This document shows positions 16,095 through 24,854 of a DNA stretch of 33,432 nucleotides, piece by piece. Origin of the DNA: Rhodocyclales bacterium (lineage in GTDB: Bacteria; Pseudomonadota; Gammaproteobacteria; Burkholderiales; Rhodocyclaceae). Where the stretch lies: NCBI GenBank assembly GCA_016215645.1, contig JACRIX010000043.1, positions 1 to 33,432 of the forward strand, written 5' to 3'. The position numbers were made by a program, and so were the translations under genes. The notes under the pieces are model-generated. The model was not told the DNA's origin and ran no database searches. It saw nothing but the letters and a program-made list of their open reading frames with translations. Positions within the stretch are counted from its first letter, which is position 1; each line of letters starts with the position of its first letter.

Positions 16095-18314
16095 TCATGC
16101 CGGCGGCGGGAGCCACCTGGCGAGGACGGCGAACAGCTGCTCGGGGCTCACCGGCTTGGCGACGAAATCGTTCATGCCGGCGGCGATGGAACTGCGCCGG
16201 TCCTCGCTGTAGACATTTGCCGTCAGGGCGATGATGGGCGTGTGGGCATAGCCGCGCAGGCGGCGGATCGCGCGCGTCGCCTCGAGACCATCCAGGCGCG
16301 GCATCTGCAGGTCCATGAGGATCAGGTCGTAGCTTGCGTCGCGCGCCATTTCCAGTGCCTCCAGGCCATCGCCGGCAAGGTCGCTGGCGATGCCGACGGC
16401 CGCGAGCAGTTCAACCACCACTTCACGGTTGATGGCATTGTCTTCGACCACCAGCAGGCGCGCACCGCCGTAGCGGGCGCGCAAAACGGCCTCGGCGTCC
16501 GACCCCGGACGGGCGACGGAATCGCTCGCCTGCATCTGGCCGCGACCGCGTTGCAGGCGGGCGGTAAACCAGAAACGGCTGCCGACATTCGGCGTGCTGT
16601 CGGCGCCGACTTCTCCGCCCATCAGTTCGGCCAGGCGGCGCGTAATCACCAGTCCGAGGCCGGAGCCGCCGTAACGCCGCGTCGCCGACGCATCCACCTG
16701 GGTGAAGGGGCGGAACAGCCTGGGCAACTGGTCGGCGGCAATGCCAATGCCGGTGTCCTCGACTTCGAAGCGCAGATGCACGCCGTCGCTGCCTTCGCCG
16801 ATCCTCCGCACGCGCACGGAGACGCGCCCGCTCGGGGTGAACTTCACCGCGTTGCTGGCGTAGTTGACCAGGGCCTGGCGCAGGCGCATGGCGTCGCCGC
16901 GCAGCCAGTCGGGAACGCCGGCGGCATCGAACTCGAGCGCGATGCCCTTGGCCCGCGCCGGTTCCGCCAGCAGTGCGCGGATCTGTTCCAGCAGCGCGGC
17001 GAGGGAGAAATCCGCCTGTTCCGGCACCAGCTGGCCGGCTTCGGTGCGCGACACATCGAGGATATCGTTGATCACCGACAGCAGGCGCTGCGAGGCCGCG
17101 TCGATCTTGACCAGGCGCTCGGCCTGCTCGGGACTGGCGGCGCGGCGCAGGAGGTAGCTCAAGCCGACGATGGCGTTCATCGGCGTGCGGACCTCGTGGC
17201 TGATGTTGGCGAGGAATTCGCTCTTGGCCAGGCTGGCCGCTTCCGCGGCGTCGCGCGCCTGCGCGAGCTCCTGCGTGCGCGCGGCGACTTCGGCCTCCAG
17301 TTGCGCCTGGTGGTCGCGCAGGCGCTGCTCGAACTCCTTGCGTTCGGTGACGTCCTGCAGCACGCCGACAAGATCCTGCGCCCGCCCGTCGGCAGATCGC
17401 CGCAGCTCCGCGATCTGGCGCACCCAGCGCAGCCGGTCGCCCATCAGCAGGCGATGCTCGTGCTCGATGGGCGTGCCCGCCAGTGCGGCGCGCCATGCCT
17501 CCTCGACACCGGCGCGGTCGTCCGGATGCACCTTGCCCAGGTAGCCCCGGTAGGAGCCGACGGTACCCGCAGGAAGCCCGAGCTGGCGGCAGGTTTCCGC
17601 CGAGAGTTCGACGCCGCCATCGTCGATGTGGAACACCCAGCTGCCGACCCGGCCGATGGCCTGCGCGCGGTACAGGTCGGCGCGACTGGCGTCGACCTCC
17701 GCGACCTGGCGCGCCAGGTCGCGGCTCAGCCCCCGGGCCTCGCCGATCCGGTTCTGGTAGGCACGCAGCACCCAGACAATGGCGATTGCCGCCAGCACCA
17801 AGGTCATGAGCTGGGCGCCGAGGTAAATCAGCATCGGCCGGCGTTCCACATCCGGCAACCAGCCCGCCATGTCGCCCGCCGCCATGGCCGCCATCGCCAC
17901 GGTGGCGAGGGCGGCGGTCAGTTTCGCGCCGCGCGTGCCAAAGCGCCAGCCGGCATAAAACACCAGCACCGGGAAGAAGGCAATGATGGGCGCATGCACT
18001 CCGCCCGTCCCGAGGGCAATCCAGACAATCAGGAGCGGCCCTCCCAGCGCCAGGAGGTTGGTGGCAAGGCGGACCCGCCCGCTCCGGGCAAGTATCGCGA
18101 CCACGGCCATGGAGACCACACCGAAGGCAAGCCCGGCATTCACACCCGGCAACCGAATGTCCCTGATCAGGCTGCTGACAAGGAACACCGCCGAACCAAA
18201 GGCAATGAATGCCGCAGCGCCGGCGAGGTAAGCGGCCGAAATCTCCGGCACCGCCAAGCTTTCATCGGCCTGGCGTACGGGCGATTCGGAGGAGGTGGAG
18301 GAAAGGGGGGACAT
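16095..18314 (-). CDS. Hybrid sensor histidine kinase with PAS and receiver domains (no HPt)
   Basis: Encodes 739 aa. It has about six membrane helices (about 25-185), a PAS domain (about 218-326), HisKA with His383 ([14 protein letters not shown]) and HATPase with [17 protein letters not shown] and GGSGLGLVI. The receiver domain has the acceptor Asp in [13 protein letters not shown] (about residue 670) and Lys in [14 protein letters not shown]. The protein ends there: the HPt domain of its paralogue at 12009-14621 is missing, so it must use another HPt, possibly that paralogue's. AAGG six bases before the ATG at 18314 decides the start over the one at 18350. The two kinases share long identical blocks from HisKA onward, indicating a local duplication. 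Confidence 0.92.
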   Translation of the reverse strand: MSPLSSTSSESPVRQADESLAVPEISAAYLAGAAAFIAFGSAVFLVSSLIRDIRLPGVNAGLAFGVVSMAVVAILARSGRVRLATNLLALGGPLLIVWIALGTGGVHAPIIAFFPVLVFYAGWRFGTRGAKLTAALATVAMAAMAAGDMAGWLPDVERRPMLIYLGAQLMTLVLAAIAIVWVLRAYQNRIGEARGLSRDLARQVAEVDASRADLYRAQAIGRVGSWVFHIDDGGVELSAETCRQLGLPAGTVGSYRGYLGKVHPDDRAGVEEAWRAALAGTPIEHEHRLLMGDRLRWVRQIAELRRSADGRAQDLVGVLQDVTERKEFEQRLRDHQAQLEAEVAARTQELAQARDAAEAASLAKSEFLANISHEVRTPMNAIVGLSYLLRRAASPEQAERLVKIDAASQRLLSVINDILDVSRTEAGQLVPEQADFSLAALLEQIRALLAEPARAKGIALEFDAAGVPDWLRGDAMRLRQALVNYASNAVKFTPSGRVSVRVRRIGEGSDGVHLRFEVEDTGIGIAADQLPRLFRPFTQVDASATRRYGGSGLGLVITRRLAELMGGEVGADSTPNVGSRFWFTARLQRGRGQMQASDSVARPGSDAEAVLRARYGGARLLVVEDNAINREVVVELLAAVGIASDLAGDGLEALEMARDASYDLILMDLQMPRLDGLEATRAIRRLRGYAHTPIIALTANVYSEDRRSSIAAGMNDFVAKPVSPEQLFAVLARWLPPPA

Positions 18315-18450
18315 TTCCAGCCTTGGTGGCCCCGGCCCGGGATGGGCCACGAGCCGTAATACCGCAAATCCATTCTACACTTGCGGGCATGTGCATCAAA
18401 TTTCGTGCAAACGAACAGACAGCGCGTCCCGCATTCACAACCCGGCGGGC

Positions 18451-19323
18451 ATGAGGCACTCGCGCGCGGTCGCGCTGATGGTGCTGGTCACGCTGCTGTG
18501 GAGCATTGCCGGCGTGGTCACGCGCCACCTCGATGCGGCGCGCAGCTTCGAGCTCACCTTCTGGCGCAGCCTGTTCAATGCGCTGACGCTGCTGGTCCTG
18601 CTGCTGCCGCTGCGCGGCGCGGCGCTGTTCCGCGACATCCTCGCCGGCAACCGCGTGATCTGGTTTTCCGGCCTGTGCTGGGCGACGATGTATACCGCCT
18701 TCATGGTGGCGCTGACCCTGACCAGCGTCGCCAACGTGCTGGTGGCGATGGCCACCGGCCCGCTGCTGACCGCGCTGGCCGCGCGCCTTTTCCTCGGTCA
18801 CCGCCTGCCGGCGCGCACCTGGGCCGCAATCGGCGTCGCCGGCATCGGCATCGCCTGGATGTTCGGCGCCGAAGCCATGCGCGGTGCGTCGCTGGTCGGC
18901 AGCCTGGTGGCGCTGGGCGTACCGCTCGGCTCCTCGGCCAACTTCACGCTGCTGCAGCAACGCGCGGGGGCGGCAAGAGCCAGCGGCGAAGGTCAGGACA
19001 TGCTGCCGGCGGTGCTGCTCGGCGCCCTGCTCTCGTCCGCCGTGACGCTGCCGCTGGCCTGGCCGCTGCAGGCCTCGGGCCATGACATCGGCCTGCTGGC
19101 CCTGCTCGGTACGGTGCAACTGGCGATTCCCTGCCTGCTGGTGGTGCGCCTCAGCCGCGAGCTGCCGGCCACCGAACTGGCGCTGCTGGCACTGCTGGAA
19201 GTGATCTTCGGCGTCCTGCTGGCCTGGGTCGGCGCCAACGAAGTGCCCAGCGGCAGCACCCTCGCCGGTGGCGGCCTGGTGCTGGCGGCACTGGCCGCCA
19301 ACCACCTCGGCGGACGCCGCTAG
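18451..19323 (+). CDS. EamA/DMT-family transporter
   Basis: Encodes 290 aa with about ten hydrophobic segments in two EamA halves (each about 130 residues), e.g. ALMVLVTLLWSIAGVVTRHL at the N-terminus and LEVIFGVLLAWVGANE near the C-terminus. DMT transporters of this size export or import small metabolites; the substrate cannot be predicted. It diverges from the kinase gene at 18314. The last codons overlap the thioesterase stop on the other strand. Confidence 0.85.
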   Translation: MRHSRAVALMVLVTLLWSIAGVVTRHLDAARSFELTFWRSLFNALTLLVLLLPLRGAALFRDILAGNRVIWFSGLCWATMYTAFMVALTLTSVANVLVAMATGPLLTALAARLFLGHRLPARTWAAIGVAGIGIAWMFGAEAMRGASLVGSLVALGVPLGSSANFTLLQQRAGAARASGEGQDMLPAVLLGALLSSAVTLPLAWPLQASGHDIGLLALLGTVQLAIPCLLVVRLSRELPATELALLALLEVIFGVLLAWVGANEVPSGSTLAGGGLVLAALAANHLGGRR

Positions 19324-19721
19324 CCGGTCGCGGACGGCAGCTCGCGCTTGCTGCCGTCGTCGTGGATCGCGACGTAGGTGAACTGCGCCTCGGTGACCTT
19401 GACCACCACCGGGTTGGCCGGATTGCGTTCGGCATAGACCTGCACGTCGACCGTGATCGAGGTCCTGCCGGTCTTGACGATCTCGGCATAGAAACTGACG
19501 ATGTCGCCGACCGAGATCGGCTGCTTGAAGAGGAAGGAATTCACCGCCACCGTGGCGATGCGCCCGCGCGCGCGGCGCAGCGCCGGAATCGCGGCGGCGA
19601 TGTCGCACTGGGCCATGACCCAGCCGCCGAAAATGTCGCCATTGCCGTTCATGTCGGCCGGCATCGGCATCACCCGCAGCACCGGCTCGCGTCCCGTGAT
19701 CTTCACGCCCTCGTGGCCCAT
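19320..19721 (-). CDS. Hotdog-fold acyl-CoA thioesterase (YciA-like)
   Basis: Encodes 133 aa, the usual single hotdog length. MPADMNGNGDIFGGWVMAQCDIAA carries the conserved N-x-x-G-x-x-F-G-G-W motif with the catalytic Asp/Asn region; IATVAVNSFLFKQPISVGDIVSFYAEI and RTSITVDVQVYAE follow. It hydrolyses acyl-CoA thioesters in the cytoplasm, which fits with the beta-oxidation genes elsewhere in the window. GGAGGAG nine bases upstream fixes the ATG at 19721, although the frame stays open far upstream. Confidence 0.93.
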   Translation of the reverse strand: MGHEGVKITGREPVLRVMPMPADMNGNGDIFGGWVMAQCDIAAAIPALRRARGRIATVAVNSFLFKQPISVGDIVSFYAEIVKTGRTSITVDVQVYAERNPANPVVVKVTEAQFTYVAIHDDGSKRELPSATG

Positions 19722-19886
19722 GGCTTTGCTCCTCCGGATTCGATGCCGTGAGTATAGGGCGCCGCCGGCCGCCGTGTCGTCGGCGCCGTCCGCAAGGGAG
19801 ACCGTCTCCGGCCGAGCCGGAGACATAAACTCAAGTCCGCAAGAATCGGGTGGCGCGCGGCGCCCGCTTCCCCGATACTTCCTCCC

Positions 19887-20780
19887 ATGTCCGCCGCCAG
19901 CCTCTTCCGCCTGTTGCTGCTCTCCGCCATCTGGGGCGGATCCTTCCTGCTGATCCGCATCGGGGCGCCGGTGCTCGGCCCGGTGGCGCTGATGGAGGCG
20001 CGCGTGCTGCTGGCGGCGCTGTTCCTCGCCGCCGTGGCCCTGGTGCTGGGCCGGCCGCTGGATTGGCGTATCCACTGGCGCCACTACCTGGTGATCGGCC
20101 TGCTCAACTCGGCGCTGCCCTTCCTGCTTTTCGGCTACGCGGCGCTGACGCTGCCGGCATCGCTGCTCTCGATACTCAACGCCACCTCGCCGCTGTGGGG
20201 CACCCTGATCGCCGCCGTCTGGCAGCGCGCGCCGCTCGACGGGCGCCGGCTGGCCGGGCTGGCGCTGGGCATACTCGGCGTCGGTCTGCTGGTCGGCTTC
20301 GATCGCGTCGCCCTGCAGCCCGGCGCCGGGCTGGCCATTGCCGCCTCGCTGGCGGCGGCGCTGTGCTATGCCATCGCCAGCAATTTCGCCAAGTCGGCCC
20401 GCGAGGTAGCGCCCTTCGCCAACGCCCACGGCAGCATGTGGGCGGCCAGCCTGCTGATCGCGCCGGCACTTTTGGCCTTTCCGCCCGTCGCGGCGCCGAC
20501 GGCGGGCATGCTCGCGCTGCTCGTGGCGCTCGGAGTCGTGTGCAGCGGCATCGCCTACCTGCTCTACTTCCGGCTGATCGAGGACATCGGCGCCGCGCCG
20601 GCGCTGACCGTGACCTTCCTCATTCCGCTGTTCGGCACCTTCTTCGGCTGGATCTTCCTCGACGAGGCCATCGGCTGGCATACGCTGGCCGGCGGCACCA
20701 CGGTGGTTGCCGGTACGGCGCTCGTCACCGGCTTTTCGCCGCTGGTATTGGCCCCGCGCAAGGAGCCGGCAAATGCCTGA
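19887..20780 (+). CDS. EamA/DMT-family transporter
   Basis: Encodes 297 aa with ten predicted membrane segments: an N-terminal LLLLSAIWGGSFLLIRI (the typical W-G-S-x-F start of EamA proteins), a first half ending near GVGLLVGFDRV, and a second half with PLFGTFFGWIFLDE. The substrate is unknown. The stop overlaps the Ada/Ogt-like gene by eight bases, so the two are co-transcribed. Confidence 0.88.
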   Translation: MSAASLFRLLLLSAIWGGSFLLIRIGAPVLGPVALMEARVLLAALFLAAVALVLGRPLDWRIHWRHYLVIGLLNSALPFLLFGYAALTLPASLLSILNATSPLWGTLIAAVWQRAPLDGRRLAGLALGILGVGLLVGFDRVALQPGAGLAIAASLAAALCYAIASNFAKSAREVAPFANAHGSMWAASLLIAPALLAFPPVAAPTAGMLALLVALGVVCSGIAYLLYFRLIEDIGAAPALTVTFLIPLFGTFFGWIFLDEAIGWHTLAGGTTVVAGTALVTGFSPLVLAPRKEPANA

Positions 20781-21633
20781 GACCCTGCCGCGCGCCGAGG
20801 CCGCGCGCCACTACGCCGCCGTCGCCCGCGCCATTGCCTTCGTCCGCGCCAACGCCCGCCAGCAGCCGCCGCTGTCCGAGATCGCGGCAGCGGCGGGGAT
20901 GAGCGAGCACCACTTGCAGCGCGTGTTCTCGGCCTGGGCCGGCATCTCGCCCAAGCGCTTCCTGCAGGTGCTGACCAAGCAGCACGCGCTGGCGGCGCTG
21001 CGCGAATCGGCCGGCGTGCTCGATGCCGCGCTGGGCGCCGGCCTCTCCGGCCCGGGACGCCTGCACGACCTGATGGTGAGCTGCGAAGCGCTGACCCCGG
21101 GCGAGATCCGCGCCGGCGGGGCGGGAGTGGAACTGCGCCACGGCCTCGCCGCCACGCCGCTGGGCCTGGCGCTGTTCGGCTGGACGCCGCGTGGCCTGTG
21201 CCACCTTGCCTTCTGCGATGGCGACGAAGCGGCGAAGCTGGCCACGCTGCAGGCCGACTGGCCGGCGGCGAACTTCGTCCACGACGACGTTGGCGCGGCG
21301 CAACTCGCCGCCCGCGTCTTCCCCACCACACCGCAAGCGGGGCGCCTGCACCTGCTGCTCAAGGGCACCAACTTCCAGGTCAAGGTCTGGGAAGCCCTGC
21401 TGCGCATTCCGCCGGCGACGCTGGTGTCCTACGGCCGGCTCGCCGCCGCACTGGGCCGCCCCGAGGCGCCGCGCGCCGTGGCCGGCGCCGTGGCGGCCAA
21501 CGCCATCGCCTACCTGATCCCCTGCCATCGCGTGATCCGCGAAAGCGGCGAGAACGCCAGCTACCGCTGGGGCGTGGAACGCAAGCTGGCGTTGCGGGCG
21601 TGGGAGGCAGGGCGAACGCAGCCCGAAGCCTGA
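20773..21633 (+). CDS. AraC-type HTH plus O6-alkylguanine-DNA methyltransferase (short Ada-like)
   Basis: Encodes 286 aa. Residues about 15-105 are an AraC-type helix-turn-helix (AFVRANARQQPPLSEIAAAAGMSEHHLQRVFSAWAG; ISPKRFLQVL). Residues about 120-280 are the Ogt/MGMT domain, with the acceptor Cys in IPCHRVIRESG (about 250), NFQVKVWEALLRIP and the VSYGRLAAALGRP segment. It repairs O6-methylguanine by irreversible transfer to the Cys. The N-terminal phosphotriester domain of Ada, with its four zinc cysteines, is absent. I chose the ATG at 20773, overlapping the transporter stop; the longer frame from 20707 adds only out-of-family residues. Confidence 0.9.
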   Translation: MPETLPRAEAARHYAAVARAIAFVRANARQQPPLSEIAAAAGMSEHHLQRVFSAWAGISPKRFLQVLTKQHALAALRESAGVLDAALGAGLSGPGRLHDLMVSCEALTPGEIRAGGAGVELRHGLAATPLGLALFGWTPRGLCHLAFCDGDEAAKLATLQADWPAANFVHDDVGAAQLAARVFPTTPQAGRLHLLLKGTNFQVKVWEALLRIPPATLVSYGRLAAALGRPEAPRAVAGAVAANAIAYLIPCHRVIRESGENASYRWGVERKLALRAWEAGRTQPEA

Positions 21634-21636
21634 AGC

Positions 21637-21661
21637 AAAGTCGGCGCTGGCGGGACGGCGA
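21637..21661 (+). repeat. Dispersed 25-bp repeat, copy 5
   Basis: AAAGTCGGCGCTGG then CGGGACGGCGA, beginning three bases after the Ada-like stop codon. Like copy 2 it is preceded by AGC-A. Confidence 0.8.
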
Positions 21662-21750
21662 CGTATGCTCGAACCGGCAGCATCTCGATTGACAACGCCG
21701 CGCCCGGACAGCAAAGTCTAGACATCACATAAACATCACCGGGGAAGATC

Positions 21751-22002
21751 GTGGCCGAAGCATTGTTCGACATCAAGCGCTGGGGCAACAGCCTCGGCGT
21801 GCGCCTGCCGGCGGCGGTGGCGCGCGCGGCCGACCTGCACGCCGATCAGCGGGTGCGTATCGAAGTCGACGCCGGGCGGGTCATCATCACCCCGCTGCGT
21901 GACGAACCGCATTCGCTCGAACAGCGCCTGGCGCGGTTCGACCCCGCGCGCCACGGCGGCGAGACCATGGCGACAGGCGCCGTGGGAGCGGAGCGTTGGT
22001 AG
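21751..22002 (+). CDS. AbrB/MazE-type antitoxin
   Basis: Encodes 83 aa from a GTG start. The AbrB swapped-hairpin pattern is clear: IKRWGNSLGVRLPAAVARAADLHADQRVRIEVDAGRVIITPL, followed by an acidic/basic tail (HSLEQRLARFDPARHGGE) of the kind that wraps around a MazF toxin. It overlaps the downstream toxin gene by seven bases. Confidence 0.87.
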   Translation: MAEALFDIKRWGNSLGVRLPAAVARAADLHADQRVRIEVDAGRVIITPLRDEPHSLEQRLARFDPARHGGETMATGAVGAERW

Positions 22003-22358
22003 CCCGCGGCCCCAAGGGTTGGGTGCCGGAGCGGCAGGACATTATCTGGATAGACTGCAACCCCCGGGCGGGCCGGGAGATGCGCGATCGGCATCCGTTC
22101 CTGGAGCTCTCGGCGCGCAGCTTCAACGACCGGACCTCGCTGGTACTCGGCCTGCCGATGACTACCGCCGATTACAACGCGGACAACCCGTTTGCCGGCG
22201 GAGCGCGGACGGGCAAGACCAGCTACATCCTGTGCCACCAGCCGACGTCCTTCGACTGGCGCAAGCGCGAGGCCGCGCCCCATCCCATGAAGCAGTTGGC
22301 AGACGGACCGTTTGCGGAGGCGCTCGCCGTCCTCAACCAGATCGTCAGGATCGCCTGA
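21996..22358 (+). CDS. MazF/PemK-type mRNA interferase toxin
   Basis: Encodes 120 aa. The MazF core is visible: WVPERQDIIWIDCNPRAGREMRDRHPFLELS, then SLVLGLPMTT and KTSYILCHQPTSFDWRKREA, ending FAEALAVLNQIVRI. The family cleaves mRNA at short motifs. The start is TTG at 21996, inside the last codons of the antitoxin gene, with GGAGCGGAG just upstream; no ATG or GTG is available in this position. The order antitoxin-toxin and the overlap are typical. A copy of the dispersed repeat follows 11 bases after the stop. Confidence 0.83.
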   Translation: MVARGPKGWVPERQDIIWIDCNPRAGREMRDRHPFLELSARSFNDRTSLVLGLPMTTADYNADNPFAGGARTGKTSYILCHQPTSFDWRKREAAPHPMKQLADGPFAEALAVLNQIVRIA

Positions 22359-22369
22359 GGCGAACAGGG

Positions 22370-22394
22370 TGCCGTATCACCAGCGCCGACTCCT
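22370..22394 (-). repeat. Dispersed 25-bp repeat, copy 6
   Basis: On the minus strand: AGGAGTCGGCGCTGG then TGATACGGCA. It lies downstream of the MazF-like gene, opposite in orientation to the copy at 21637. Confidence 0.75.
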
Positions 22395-22793
22395 GGTGCG
22401 ACATGGCTTGCCTCCGGCCGCGGAACGGCCTGATCATAGGGCAGGACAGGGATTTTCTACGTGCGCGGGCGCCAATCGCAGGACTACAGCTTGACCCACC
22501 GTTCGTCGAAGTAAGCGCCCCAGGGACGCGTGACTGCAATGCCGAAATCCCGCGAACCCACACTCCCGGCCAGAAGCGGACCTTGCCCCGGTATCCCGAT
22601 TGCAGACATTCCCTGCTAGCGGCTATGCTTATGGCCTAGCGTGCCGCATTTCTCGATCATTTTGGTGGTGCCGATCTATGGGCTCGTGCCGGCTATTCCC
22701 CGCTCCATGCGCCTCAGCGTCAATATGACGCCCCGAGGCGTGCGCGGTGATGAAAGCGAAGGAATTTTTGTGCACTTCTTCAAGGAACGGTTA
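22395..22793. other. Gene-poor stretch
   Basis: About 400 bases between the repeat behind mazF and the WG-repeat gene. Apart from the small ORF at 22484-22609 I see no gene. Base composition becomes less G+C-rich to the right. The promoter of the WG-repeat gene should lie here. Confidence 0.4.
22484..22609 (-). CDS. Small ORF, possible gene remnant
   Basis: Encodes 41 aa (MSAIGIPGQGPLLAGSVGSR... ending GAYFDERWVKL). The composition is protein-like (FGIAVTRPWGAYFDERWVKL), unlike the other frames here. AGGG is too close to the ATG to be a clear ribosome site, and an in-frame stop precedes the start by two codons. It may be the 3' remnant of a larger gene. I do not recognise the family. Confidence 0.28.
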   Translation of the reverse strand: MSAIGIPGQGPLLAGSVGSRDFGIAVTRPWGAYFDERWVKL

Positions 22794-24656
22794 ATGATTC
22801 TGCTTGGGCGAACTGGCTCGTTGGCTATTGCCACCCTCACTTTGTTTGCCCCTTTGTCTGCGCTGACCGCAGAGGGCGATGCCAAACTATTCCCTCAATG
22901 TGGCGGCCCGTTCCAGCTCTGCGGCTATGTCGAAAAAGACAGTGGGGTGGATCGTATCCCTCAGCGATTCGAAGTTGCCAAGACGTTCAGCGAAGGCTTG
23001 GCTGCCGTTCGTATCGAAGGGCGGTATGGTTTTATTGATACGACCGGAAAGGTTGTTATCGATCCTCGCTTTCAGAACGCAGGCTTCTTTACTGGTGGAT
23101 ATGCAGAAATCCGGCTTAATAATGCATCTGGGATTATTGATCGAGCGGGGGAGCTTGTGGTTTCGCCCCAGTTCGCGCGGATCATCCCCTTCGTTGGCGA
23201 TACGTTCATAGCGCAGCCTTTCCTGAACAAGCAGCGGCAAGCTTCATCGGGCAATGAGCGATTGGAAGCGATTACTGGCCCTGCAGCCTTGTCTTCATAC
23301 AATGACTCGGGCCTATTCCATGCCAGGAAGGGATGGCTTTCCGATCAGAAACTGAAGTTCAGTATCTTCGATAAGCCGGAACGCGGGCTTATCTGGGCTG
23401 GAACCAAGGATAAGAATTACGAAGACATCTGGGGCCTCTTGCGGGCCGACGGAACCTGGCAGGTGACTCCTCGATACCATCATGGGCAACAACTGAGGGA
23501 ATCGCGCGCAATTGTCGAGTCGATGCCGGACTATTCGCTACCTCCGCAGCAACGCAGGGATGCCCTTCGCCGCGGCGCGGTTGATGGCGATGGCAGATTG
23601 GTCGTTCCTCTAAATTTTGCGCAACTCAGCTACTGGCGTGGAGGATATGGTCTTGCTACGGAGGGCAGGCCCTTCAATTCGGATGGTACGCAGAACCAGG
23701 TCAGAGAGGGGATCGTGCGCGCCGATGGCACGCTCCTCGCCGATCGCTATTTCGACAAGGTCGAGATTAGCGACGACGGCAAGTTGCCACGTGGTCGGAT
23801 CGGCAAAGACTGGTACAGCATCGATCCAAACGGGCACATGATTCCGGATCAACTCGAAGCGAAGACCATGGTCGAGTGTCCTGGAGGCCTAACCATTGTC
23901 CAGCGCGGCGAGACCGTTGAATTTCGCAGACCTGGGGATAGTCGGTCGGTCGGTCCATTTGATGCCGGGTATTTCCAAAGGAGAGATTGTCCGGGACCTT
24001 TCTCGGCGAAGCGGGATGGAAAGTGGTTCATCGTCTTGGAGGATGGCTCCGTCCTCGGTGGTAAGAATGGCTTCGAGAATCTCTTTCCATTTTTCGGAAA
24101 TCACACGGCTGTCCGAGTCGATGGGAAATGGGGGATCATCGACCGCTCCGGCGCCTTCACTGTCAAGCCCAGCTTTGCTCAGCTGCGACCGGATCGCGAA
24201 GGCATATTCGTCGTGGACGAAGGTAAAGAGCCCAAATGGATCAATGGCTACGGTAAGCGCGTTGATAAGCCTGCCAGAGACAGGCTGCTCCCCGAGCGGA
24301 CACTGAGCTGCGAGGGCGGATTACGCTTCTTCGAGAAGGCTGGCTTGTGGGGCTTGCAAGACACCAACGGAAAAACAATCATTGAGCCGAAGTTTCGCGC
24401 ACTGTCCTGCTTCAAAGAGGGCATTACATGGGCAGCGGCGCCGGACGGGAAGGCGTGGTGCCCGATTGGTCCCAAGGGGCAAAGGCGTGATGCAATGGAG
24501 TGCCGCGAGAACTACTATCCGACTAGCCGGAGTCACGATCGTCCTGAGAAATTCAGCGACGACCCGTACGAAAGCAGTGTCCTTTGGAATCGCGCCTGGC
24601 TGGATTATCTGGCGGGCAGGCGTGACAAGCCACCCAAATGGATTCCATGGAGATAG
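22794..24656 (+). CDS. Secreted WG-repeat protein
   Basis: Encodes 620 aa. A signal peptide is present (MILLGRTGSLAIATLTLFAPLSALTAEG). Multiple WG-type beta repeats follow: FSEGLAAVRIEGRYGFIDTTGKVVIDPRF, then NASGIIDRAGELVVSPQF, IWGLLRADGTWQVTPRY, GKWGIIDRSGAFTVKPSF and GLWGLQDTNGKTIIEPKF. The repeats cover nearly the whole chain. WG-repeat proteins are thought to be binding scaffolds, probably for other proteins at the cell surface; no enzymatic domain is visible. AAGGA seven bases before the ATG at 22794 sets the start, and the frame opens earlier with non-signal-like residues. Codons are clearly more A+T-rich than in the neighbours (many GTT, ATT, GAT), which suggests horizontal transfer. 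Confidence 0.85.
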   Translation: MILLGRTGSLAIATLTLFAPLSALTAEGDAKLFPQCGGPFQLCGYVEKDSGVDRIPQRFEVAKTFSEGLAAVRIEGRYGFIDTTGKVVIDPRFQNAGFFTGGYAEIRLNNASGIIDRAGELVVSPQFARIIPFVGDTFIAQPFLNKQRQASSGNERLEAITGPAALSSYNDSGLFHARKGWLSDQKLKFSIFDKPERGLIWAGTKDKNYEDIWGLLRADGTWQVTPRYHHGQQLRESRAIVESMPDYSLPPQQRRDALRRGAVDGDGRLVVPLNFAQLSYWRGGYGLATEGRPFNSDGTQNQVREGIVRADGTLLADRYFDKVEISDDGKLPRGRIGKDWYSIDPNGHMIPDQLEAKTMVECPGGLTIVQRGETVEFRRPGDSRSVGPFDAGYFQRRDCPGPFSAKRDGKWFIVLEDGSVLGGKNGFENLFPFFGNHTAVRVDGKWGIIDRSGAFTVKPSFAQLRPDREGIFVVDEGKEPKWINGYGKRVDKPARDRLLPERTLSCEGGLRFFEKAGLWGLQDTNGKTIIEPKFRALSCFKEGITWAAAPDGKAWCPIGPKGQRRDAMECRENYYPTSRSHDRPEKFSDDPYESSVLWNRAWLDYLAGRRDKPPKWIPWR

Positions 24657-24727
24657 AACGGCTGGGCTTGATTCATTTGGTCGGAGATTGGGCGCAAGCA
24701 GCGGGGATAGCAACCCAGCATCTCAGT

Positions 24728-24755
24728 CAACCCGGACGCGCTTGAGCGCCGGTTG
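24728..24755 (+). terminator. Hairpin between convergent genes
   Basis: CAACCCGG pairs with CCGGTTG (one bulge), with an inner CGC/GCG, 71 bases after the WG-repeat stop and before the convergent Nudix regulator. There is no T-run, so the assignment is weak. Confidence 0.3.
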
Positions 24756-24854
24756 CCTTGACCGTTGAGCGTCCACGTTTACAAATCGCGAACGGCAGCA
24801 ATGGGCACAAAGGGTGAGCTCAGGATTTTGCGAAGCAGACGATCAACAATCCAG

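Noticed and set aside
19775..19800. Partial repeat match upstream of the thioesterase gene
   Set aside because: It lacks the AGTCGGCGCTG core (reads GACGGCGCCGA on the minus strand).
20773..21633. Full-length Ada protein
   Set aside because: The N-terminal zinc/phosphotriester domain is absent, so only the AraC-like and methyltransferase parts are called.
24728..24770. attC-like arrangement (AGTCAAC ... GTTGAGC)
   Set aside because: The boxes match poorly, the distance is too short and the neighbouring genes are not cassette-like; a plain hairpin explains it better.
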